Below, piece by piece: positions 1 through 4,094 of a stretch of 9,205 bases of DNA (the stretch's first letter is position 1; each line of letters starts with the position of its first letter). The stretch covers positions 1 through 9,205 of the forward strand of contig JAHIGH010000125.1 in the NCBI GenBank assembly GCA_018900295.1, written 5' to 3'. Position numbers and translations under genes: made by a program. The notes under the pieces were generated by a model. It saw only the letters and a list, made by a program, of their open reading frames with translations. It ran no database searches and was not told the DNA's origin. The stretch is from Patescibacteria group bacterium. Its GTDB lineage: Bacteria; Patescibacteriota; Microgenomatia; Levybacterales; UBA12049.

Positions 1-1
1 T

Positions 2-172
2 ATACCGGGGAAACGGCGGCTGCGAAGAGTTTTTGATTTATATGTAGGTTTGAATATTCCTTTTGCAGATGCATACATAATCGTTTTTATGGAGAAAAAT
101 AATTTGAATCAGATTGTCAGTTTTGATCATGAGTTTGATAAAGTTGAGGGAATTGAACGAAAAGAGCCGTAG
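2..172 (+). CDS. PIN-domain protein, VapC-like toxin, C-terminal part only
   Basis: The frame is open from the window edge to a TAG and encodes the last 56 residues of a protein whose start lies outside. The tail has the layout of a PIN-domain C-terminus: an acidic residue in a 'PFADAYIIVFME' helix (fragment residues 20-31), then 'IVSFDHEFDKVEGIERKEP' (38-56). The D of 'ADA' and the D of 'SFD' match two conserved acidic positions that bind Mg2+ in PIN ribonucleases. By family knowledge such proteins are usually VapC toxins cleaving tRNA or rRNA; that role is inferred, since the antitoxin would lie outside the window. The gene is convergent with ruvB, leaving only 14 bp between the stop codons and no visible strong terminator. 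It could instead be a PIN nuclease without a toxin role. Confidence 0.75.
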   Translation: MPGKRRLRRVFDLYVGLNIPFADAYIIVFMEKNNLNQIVSFDHEFDKVEGIERKEP

Positions 173-186
173 GTAACTTTTAATTA

Positions 187-1209
187 TTAGAATAATTCGT
201 TTTGGGCGGGATAGGTAAGGCCGAGATGCTCGTAGCTGGTTTTGGTGGCGACTCTTCCTCTGGCGGTTCTCTGGAGAAAACCGATTTGTAATAGGTACGG
301 TTCGACAATCTCCTCGACAGTACCGATGTCTTCAGAAATGGTTGAAGCAATTGTCTCTATACCGACAGGGCCGCCGTTGTGCTTCTCAATAATCGCTTTC
401 ATGAATCTGATATCAAGCGGGTCAAGACCCATCGCGTCTACTTCGAGCATTTTGAGGGCGGCTTTTGTCGCACTAAGATCAATTTGGCCTTCTCTTTTTA
501 CCTGAGCATAATCCCGGACTCTTTTTAGAAGTTTTAGGGCAATACGCGGAGTTCCCCTGGCTCTTTTAGCAATTTCTTTGATGCTTTCTTCATCAATCGC
601 GATCTTTAATTTTTTGGCTCCGCCAATAATGATCGTTCCGAGTTCTGAAGGCTCATAAAAATTCAGCCGGTGTACAACACCGAAGCGGTCGCGCAGGGGG
701 GCTGAGAGCAAACCGGCACGGGTAGTCGCGCCAATAATGGTGAACTGAGGGAGATCAAGACGAAGCGTGCGGGCAGAGGGGCCTTTTCCCAAAACAATAT
801 CCAGGGCAAAATCTTCCATGGCGGAATACATGGTCTCTTCAACTGTTTTATGCAAGCGGTGAATCTCATCAATAAATAATATATCCCCTTTCTCGAGATT
901 GGTCAGGATTGAGGCAAGGTCGCCCGAGCGAGCAATAGCCGGGCCTGATGTGATGCGAAGATTGGCACCCATTTCCCTGGCAACAATATGGGAAAGGGTT
1001 GTTTTGCCAAGTCCCGGGGGACCATAAAAAAGTATATGTTCGATTGCCTCGCCACGCTCCTTTGCTGCTGTAATGGAAATCCTTAAAGCAGTTTTAACAT
1101 TTTCCTGGCCGCAAAATTCAGACCATGAAGAAGCCCTGAGAGAAGTGAATAACTTTTCTTCTTCGGGTGAGGCTTCTTGAGTTTTTGTTTTAATAGTTTT
1201 ATCCACCAT
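187..1209 (-). CDS. ruvB: Holliday junction branch migration ATPase RuvB
   Basis: RuvB is the hexameric AAA+ motor that, with RuvA, pulls DNA through Holliday junctions during recombinational repair. Seen here: Walker A GPPGLGKT (residues 63-70), Walker B LFIDEIH (111-117), the sensor I segment IIGATTRAGLLSAPLRDRF (158-176) with the expected arginine finger at R173, a sensor II-like RGTPR (218-222), and a C-terminal winged helix with GPVGIETIA (280-288) and GFLQRTARGRVAT (310-322). The length of 340 residues is normal. I chose the ATG at 1207-1209; an in-frame TTG four codons upstream also exists but adds residues not expected in the family. No Shine-Dalgarno precedes either start. ruvA lies upstream after 121 bp, long for this pair, so co-transcription is likely but translational coupling is not. 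Confidence 0.97.
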   Translation of the reverse strand: MVDKTIKTKTQEASPEEEKLFTSLRASSWSEFCGQENVKTALRISITAAKERGEAIEHILFYGPPGLGKTTLSHIVAREMGANLRITSGPAIARSGDLASILTNLEKGDILFIDEIHRLHKTVEETMYSAMEDFALDIVLGKGPSARTLRLDLPQFTIIGATTRAGLLSAPLRDRFGVVHRLNFYEPSELGTIIIGGAKKLKIAIDEESIKEIAKRARGTPRIALKLLKRVRDYAQVKREGQIDLSATKAALKMLEVDAMGLDPLDIRFMKAIIEKHNGGPVGIETIASTISEDIGTVEEIVEPYLLQIGFLQRTARGRVATKTSYEHLGLTYPAQNELF

Positions 1210-1330
1210 AATAAAAATCAAAATGCAAAAATCAAAGATCCCTCCAAAGGCGGGCAGGTAAAAACTAGTTAAAAGTTTAAAGTTTTTGAATTTTCAGCTT
1301 GGCTTTGATATTTGATCTCTGATATTTGAT
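1210..1330. other. ruvA-ruvB spacer with short AT-rich repeats
   Basis: This 121-bp spacer holds no ORF I can support. It contains repeated AAAAATCAAA words near the ruvB start (1212-1221 and 1228-1237), a C/G-rich patch around 1238-1258, and an AT-rich direct repeat at the ruvA end (listed separately). Such spacers resemble those I know from CPR/Patescibacteria genomes. I see no clear promoter or terminator in it. Confidence 0.5.
1306..1330. repeat. Direct repeat TGATATTTGAT x2, immediately after ruvA
   Basis: TGATATTTGAT occurs at 1306-1316 and again at 1320-1330, a 14-bp period, ending exactly where the ruvA stop codon begins. Each unit is nearly self-complementary (ATCAAATATCA on the other strand), so the pair could fold or bind a dimeric protein. 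Function unknown. Confidence 0.7.
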
Positions 1331-1906
1331 TTACTTCCCCAGGTATTTCAACGCGAGTCTTACTTTTTCTCCGACAGTCTCCCCTGCTCCTTTTAACGCT
1401 TTTATTGCGCCACGCGCTTCGAGCGGAGTAAAACCAAAATTTTTCAGAGCCGATATAACTTCCTGCGTTTCGCTTCCATCCTGAGATAAATCAATATCCC
1501 CTTCCCCACCGAGCTTATTTTTTAGTTCGATAATAATTTTCTGAGCATTCTTCTTGCCAAGTCTGGGAACAGAGGTAAAGAAAGTTACGTCATTTTCAAC
1601 AATGGCTTGGATTATTTCCTTTCTTCCGCCAACAGAGTAGATAGCGAGGGCTGTTTTGCAGCCAATGCCGGAGACGCTAATGAGGTATTGAAAAAGTTTT
1701 AAATCTTGCGGTTCACCAAATCCATACAACTCCAGCAGGTCTTCGCGGACGTGCGTGTGAGTGTATAATTTCAAACTCTCCCCTATTCCGTTGATTTTGG
1801 ACAAAACTGAGGCGGAAACCAGCACTCTATAACCTACACCGTTAACGTCAATAATGAGATATGGGTCTTCCCGGTATTCGATCGTTCCTTTGAGTGTTCC
1901 AATCAT
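1331..1906 (-). CDS. ruvA: Holliday junction branch migration protein RuvA
   Basis: RuvA binds the four-way Holliday junction as a tetramer and recruits RuvB rings. The protein starts MIGTLKGTIEYRE, typical of the family's OB-fold domain I (about residues 1-64). The acidic pin that repels DNA phosphates is intact at E55-D56 in 'THVREDLLELYGFG'. Domain II carries two helix-hairpin-helix motifs, SVSGIGCKTAL (78-88) and SVPRLGKKNAQKIIIELKNK (112-131). After a short acidic linker, domain III (about 147-191) has the family-type 'EVISALKNFGFTPLEARGAI' that contacts RuvB. Length 191 is normal. No Shine-Dalgarno precedes the ATG; a candidate -10 box lies about 33 bp upstream inside a repeat. No ruvC is adjacent: the upstream neighbour is a repeat cluster and then a toxin-antitoxin pair. 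Confidence 0.97.
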   Translation of the reverse strand: MIGTLKGTIEYREDPYLIIDVNGVGYRVLVSASVLSKINGIGESLKLYTHTHVREDLLELYGFGEPQDLKLFQYLISVSGIGCKTALAIYSVGGRKEIIQAIVENDVTFFTSVPRLGKKNAQKIIIELKNKLGGEGDIDLSQDGSETQEVISALKNFGFTPLEARGAIKALKGAGETVGEKVRLALKYLGK

Positions 1907-1938
1907 ATAAAGCAGATACCGTGTACGTAAGTAAGGAG

Positions 1939-1968
1939 ATTATATACCCCTCCGCTTTCAAAATGCAA
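1939..1968 (-). promoter_or_regulatory. Candidate ruvA promoter with perfect -10 box
   Basis: On the minus strand TATAAT lies at 1944-1939, with a weak -35 TTGCAT (3 of 6 matches) at 1968-1963 and an 18-bp spacer. Transcription would begin near 1932, giving a 5' leader of about 26 nt before the ruvA ATG. The -10 sits at the end of the left arm of the surrounding inverted repeat, so the repeat may have brought or remodelled this promoter. The -10 match is seen; activity is inferred. Confidence 0.5.
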
Positions 1969-2113
1969 ACGCATAATGCCTAACCCTCCTTCGCTAAAGC
2001 TACGGAAGGGCACGGCGATACTTTGACTTGTGCCTTCGAAGCCTATAAGGCGAAGAGGCAAAGCTACGGAGGTATATGCCGAATTTTTTGTAAATTCAAA
2101 GCGGAGTGGTATA
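1943..2113. repeat. Nested inverted-repeat cluster upstream of ruvA
   Basis: The gap between ruvA and the antitoxin gene (1907-2142) is filled mainly by this 171-bp structure. Outer arms TATACCCCTCCGCTTTCAA (1943-1961) and TTCAAAGCGGAGTGGTATA (2095-2113) are inverted copies matching at 17 of 19 positions. Inside are a hairpin-capable unit at 1984-2010 and a second at 2031-2060 with TGCCTTCG and CGAAGAGGCA arms around GCCTATAAGGC. The 11-mer AAAGCTACGGA is repeated directly at 1996-2006 and 2060-2070. 'GCTACGGA...' hairpins of this kind recur in CPR-type genomes as I recall them. The whole could be a small non-autonomous element or a nest of REP-like repeats; it has no ORF. Confidence 0.7.
2031..2060. 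repeat. Hairpin inside the repeat cluster, possible terminator for the toxin-antitoxin operon
   Basis: TGCCTTCG pairs with CGAAGAGGCA across a 12-nt centre that can itself pair as CCT-ATA-AGG. It lies downstream of the antitoxin stop on the minus strand, but no U-tract follows directly, so intrinsic termination is uncertain. Confidence 0.4.
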
Positions 2114-2142
2114 GCAGATGGGTGGAAGGGGGCAACTCTCCA

Positions 2143-2424
2143 TTATAAAATTACTTCTGTTTCTCCTTTTGTATATTGACGAATTAACAAGCCAATCAGG
2201 GTTTGATAGGCTATGCCATTTCTTTTAGCCTTAGCTTTAACTTTAATAAGATCCTCGAAATTAACCCTTAGGGTAATACTCTTGGTTTCCTGTAATTGCC
2301 TAAAGTTCTTAGCCGCTTCCTGAAACATTTCTTTAGTAGCTTCTAAATTCGGCGCGTCAACAAATTCACCCTTGTCTAAAGCGTTTTCTATCTCTTGTTC
2401 ATATTTATCAAGTATTGTTTTCAT
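2143..2424 (-). CDS. CopG/BrnA-like ribbon-helix-helix antitoxin
   Basis: A 93-residue protein with an acidic, helical N-terminal half (about 1-45), expected to wrap the toxin, and a C-terminal ribbon-helix-helix segment: SITLRVNFEDLIKVKAKAKR (49-68) followed by the NGIAYQTLIGLLIRQY helix (69-84). The beta-strand 'SITLRV' and 'PYQTLI'-like turn are typical of CopG-type antitoxins paired with BrnT-like toxins. By family it neutralises the toxin and represses the shared promoter. Its ATG overlaps the toxin TGA (ATGA), and a strong Shine-Dalgarno lies inside the toxin 3' end, so it can be translated efficiently and coupled. Toxin-first order matches brnTA-type operons. The exact family name is from memory. 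Confidence 0.82.
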   Translation of the reverse strand: MKTILDKYEQEIENALDKGEFVDAPNLEATKEMFQEAAKNFRQLQETKSITLRVNFEDLIKVKAKAKRNGIAYQTLIGLLIRQYTKGETEVIL

Positions 2425-2744
2425 TTTTTGACACCTCCTCTCATATATTTATTTGTTAGAATCCTACTTGGATAGATTGTTTTAAGAAAGATTATTTTCT
2501 TTTTAGGATCTATAATATAAGGTACCGCATAGGCATATTTTTCTCTCTTAATTACTAATATTTTTTGGTGAGCAAATTTTTTATTGCTATGCTTTAAATC
2601 ATCCAGGATATTTTTTCTCTCAATAGCGATAATAACGTCCCCGAATCCTATTTCTCTGGTTTCCTTCAGTAATAAATTTTTTTCTTCTGAGAATTCAATT
2701 CCATATCCTTTGTATTCCACAATTAAATTATACTTATTGTACAT
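2421..2744 (-). CDS. BrnT-like toxin of a type II toxin-antitoxin pair
   Basis: A small protein, 107 residues if the first ATG is used. It carries 'IEFSEEKNLLLKETREIGFGD' with 'VIIAIE' (residues 16-42), 'ILDDLKHSNKKFAHQKILVI' (46-65), 'YAYAVPYII' (70-78) and 'IFLKTIYPSR' (85-94). This order matches what I know of BrnT/COG2929-like toxins, RelE-fold ribonucleases that inhibit translation; the RNase activity is inferred. The antitoxin gene overlaps its stop by 4 nt. The start is doubtful: a consensus promoter (TTGACA-16 bp-TATAAT) straddles the first ATG, which has no Shine-Dalgarno. GTG at codon 9 (2720-2718) falls at the predicted transcription start and would give a 99-residue protein beginning just before the conserved 'EYKGYGIEF' strand. 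Confidence 0.8.
   Translation of the reverse strand: MYNKYNLIVEYKGYGIEFSEEKNLLLKETREIGFGDVIIAIERKNILDDLKHSNKKFAHQKILVIKREKYAYAVPYIIDPKKKIIFLKTIYPSRILTNKYMRGGVKK
2433..2438 (-). promoter_or_regulatory. Strong Shine-Dalgarno of the antitoxin gene
   Basis: GGAGGT on the minus strand (2438-2433) within AGAGGAGGTG is 8 nt from the antitoxin ATG. It is the only canonical site in the window; most other genes lack one. It shows that the anti-Shine-Dalgarno is probably functional here, and it would favour antitoxin over toxin synthesis. Confidence 0.8.
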
Positions 2745-2754
2745 ACTTTGTCAA
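2727..2754 (-). promoter_or_regulatory. Consensus sigma-70-type promoter of the toxin-antitoxin operon
   Basis: On the minus strand TTGACA (2754-2749) and TATAAT (2732-2727) are separated by 16 bp, 12 of 12 consensus matches. The expected transcription start is near 2720. The first ATG of the toxin frame (2744-2742) lies in the spacer, so transcripts from here cannot use it. This is the best promoter match I found in the window. Confidence 0.7.
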
Positions 2755-2778
2755 TACACTAAAATGGGTAAGTTTTGT

Positions 2779-2814
2779 AAATTCACGGGGGTTTTGTCAA
2801 ATTAACGTGAATTT
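2779..2814. repeat. Inverted repeat upstream of the toxin promoter, possible operator
   Basis: AAATTCACG (2779-2787) and CGTGAATTT (2806-2814) form a perfect 9-bp inverted repeat with an 18-bp centre. It lies about 25 bp upstream of the -35 box. It could be an operator for the antitoxin-toxin complex or a weak hairpin ending transcription from the Bro-N gene; the sequence does not decide. Confidence 0.45.
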
Positions 2815-2822
2815 GGGGCGTT

Positions 2823-2836
2823 TTTTTGGGTAAATT
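2823..2836. repeat. Direct repeat TTTTTGGGTAAATT, copy 1 (3' side of Bro-N gene)
   Basis: This 14-mer is identical to one at 3735-3748 just before the Bro-N start, so the gene and the adjoining Bro-N remnant are bracketed by the two copies. It may be a recombination scar from a tandem Bro-N array. Confidence 0.55.
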
Positions 2837-2848
2837 CGCGGTATTTTT

Positions 2849-2902
2849 AGCGAAATATCACAGCTCTTTTTTTTCGTCCCAATGACGGCGGATTTTTTTA
2901 CC
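2849..2902 (-). pseudogene. Remnant of a second Bro-N paralogue (18 codons)
   Basis: Read in the frame starting GGT at 2902, this stretch encodes GKKIRRHWDEKKEL, a TGA stop, then YFA. It matches residues 12-29 of the neighbouring Bro-N protein (GKKIRRHWDERKELWYFA) with only R-to-K and W-to-stop changes. At DNA level 44 of 54 positions match, and eight of ten differences are synonymous. So this is an old, divergent copy that was once under protein selection, not a recent duplication. It overlaps the stop codon of the intact Bro-N gene in another frame. Nothing homologous remains beyond 'YFA'. Confidence 0.75.
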
Positions 2903-3731
2903 CAGTCAACTTTTTCAGCTCTTGTGTTTTTTTGAAACTCAATTTGCTGATTACGGGCTTGCCTGTTTTTGCTTCGATTTCTTTTCTGGCAGTGCCGGCA
3001 ATGCCTCCGCCTTCACGCGCCACTTGCCGGTTTTCAGGAAACGTCTTTGGTTCGCGTTTCTTGGAAATCTCCGTAGTCGCTGTTTCCGCCAGCATATTTA
3101 AAACCAATTCCAAATTGGTCATATTATCCCGCAGACTTTCTTTTTTCAAATCTTTGTGTTTTTTATAGTCCTTGGTTTTCAAGCCTGCCCATGCAAAGGA
3201 GATATCATCGGTCAAAATAGCAAATTCGTCGTTGGTTCTCACTCCCCGCTCGTTCCATTCATTGGTTAAATCTTTTCTAATCTCAATACTTTTCAAACGC
3301 AAATCAACCCAATTTTTAGAATATCCTTTTTTGAGATAGGTCGCCAGCGCCCGCTGAATAGCCTTTTCCGGATCTTCGGTTTCTTCAATTCTTTCATAAC
3401 CAACCCGCGCCAACCAGAGTTTGAAGGGCTCGGCTTTGGGAGATGGGATTGATTGAATTATGCGGAACATCGTTTCCGTGTCTGCTGTATCGGTTAAATA
3501 AAATTTGTCATCAGATGCTTGCATTTTCAGTTGTCCGATTTTTTCGGACACCTCGCTTCCTTCTTTTTTGAGCTTGGTTTTTAAATCATTCCAATATTTT
3601 CTAGGACGATCTGTTCCTGCTAAAACTTCTACCACGTCCATTACGGCAAAATACCACAATTCTTTTCTCTCATCCCAATGGCGGCGGATTTTTTTGCCTT
3701 CAAAAATAGCGGGTTGTTTTTTATTTGACAT
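2898..3731 (-). CDS. Bro-N domain protein (DinD-like, prophage antirepressor family)
   Basis: A 277-residue protein. Its N-terminal Bro-N region (about 8-112) shows 'IFEGKKIRRHWDERKELWYF' then 'AVMDVVEVL' and 'PRKYWNDLK', followed by the signature 'IIQSIPSPKAEPFKLWLARV' (91-110). The C-terminal half (about 113-260) has 'GYERIEETEDPEKAIQRALA' and 'LRDNMTNLELVLNMLAETAT', the pattern of bacterial Bro-N/DinD-like proteins. DinD of E. coli is SOS-induced and affects RecA; other family members are phage antirepressors. The role here is not established. It lies 15 nt after a 78-residue unknown gene and downstream of the type III restriction locus, so it may belong to the defence operon. The last 'KKTQELKKLTG' and stop run into the remnant of a second Bro-N copy, so the C-terminus may be a recombination product. 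There is no Shine-Dalgarno before the ATG. Confidence 0.88.
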   Translation of the reverse strand: MSNKKQPAIFEGKKIRRHWDERKELWYFAVMDVVEVLAGTDRPRKYWNDLKTKLKKEGSEVSEKIGQLKMQASDDKFYLTDTADTETMFRIIQSIPSPKAEPFKLWLARVGYERIEETEDPEKAIQRALATYLKKGYSKNWVDLRLKSIEIRKDLTNEWNERGVRTNDEFAILTDDISFAWAGLKTKDYKKHKDLKKESLRDNMTNLELVLNMLAETATTEISKKREPKTFPENRQVAREGGGIAGTARKEIEAKTGKPVISKLSFKKTQELKKLTG

Positions 3732-3734
3732 AAA

Positions 3735-3748
3735 TTTTTGGGTAAATT
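3735..3748. repeat. Direct repeat TTTTTGGGTAAATT, copy 2 (5' side of Bro-N gene)
   Basis: Second copy of the 14-mer at 2823-2836. It spans the stop codon of the 78-residue gene and most of the 15-nt gap before the Bro-N ATG. Confidence 0.55.
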
Positions 3749-3983
3749 AAAAATAATTTATATACTTTTTTAACGTTTCTAATTCTGTGTTCGTTAATTC
3801 TTTAATATCTTCCAATTCATATATCCGATTATCGCCTTTGTAACCTCCTTTTTTAAGCATTTTTAAGGCTTCATTCTCGCTCAATTTTTCTGAATCTCCT
3901 TCGATTAAATTATGCATTACATATTCATGTTCGCCATCTCTAGCAAGGTAAGTTATTAAAAAAGTTTTAATTATTTTTATCAT
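3747..3983 (-). CDS. Small protein of unknown function, 78 residues, between res and Bro-N genes
   Basis: I do not recognise this protein. It starts with a short hydrophobic strand (MIKIIKTFLITYLA, 1-14), then 'RDGEHEYVMHNLIEGDSEKL' (15-34), an acidic-basic stretch with 'EALKMLKKGGYKGDN' and a final 'ELTNTELETLKKYINYF' helix. This looks like a compact alpha/beta domain, not a membrane protein: the N-terminal hydrophobic run is too short for a secure transmembrane segment. It lies 92 nt downstream of res and 15 nt upstream of the Bro-N gene on the same strand, so co-expression with both is likely. There is only a weak purine stretch upstream of the ATG. Function could be an accessory or immunity-type role in the island, but nothing in the sequence proves it. 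Confidence 0.6.
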   Translation of the reverse strand: MIKIIKTFLITYLARDGEHEYVMHNLIEGDSEKLSENEALKMLKKGGYKGDNRIYELEDIKELTNTELETLKKYINYF

Positions 3984-3989
3984 AAGTTC

Positions 3990-4094
3990 TTATACTTCTA
4001 ATTTAATGTCTATAATCTGTCTGTAAGTATTCCGTAGCGGATTAACAAACCCACTCCTGCTTAAGTCGCCTATTTTTAACTTAACAACTGTTTT
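3990..4094 (-). other. Start-less open fragment in the res-orf78 gap
   Basis: A frame without ATG, GTG or TTG is open for 34 codons from just before the res stop to a TAA at 3992-3990. It encodes 'KIGDLSRSGFVNPLRNTYRQ' followed by 'IIDIKLEV', which has protein-like composition. It could be the tail of a lost gene, a frameshifted extension after res, or chance. I do not recognise it. Confidence 0.25.

Noticed and set aside
182..197. AATTATT/AATAATT palindrome between the PIN gene and ruvB as a terminator
   Set aside because: Only A/T pairs, a 2-nt loop and no clear U-tract; too weak to call a terminator.
242..505. Plus-strand ORF opposite ruvB
   Set aside because: Lies fully antisense to a secure ruvB frame and has no recognisable motif.
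1210..1221. TTG start four codons upstream of the ruvB ATG
   Set aside because: No Shine-Dalgarno, and the added residues are not family-like; the ATG gives the normal length.
1984..2072. CRISPR array from the repeated AAAGCTACGGA units
   Set aside because: Only two short copies embedded in different hairpins; no regular repeat-spacer pattern and no cas genes.
2095..2140. tRNA or attachment-site fragment near GCGGAGTGGTATAGCAG
   Set aside because: No cloverleaf can be formed, and the sequence is explained as the arm of the inverted repeat.
2849..2902. TGA read as tryptophan in the Bro-N remnant, implying an alternative code
   Set aside because: The large genes use TGG for Trp and are intact with TGA as stop; the remnant also loses homology right after the TGA.
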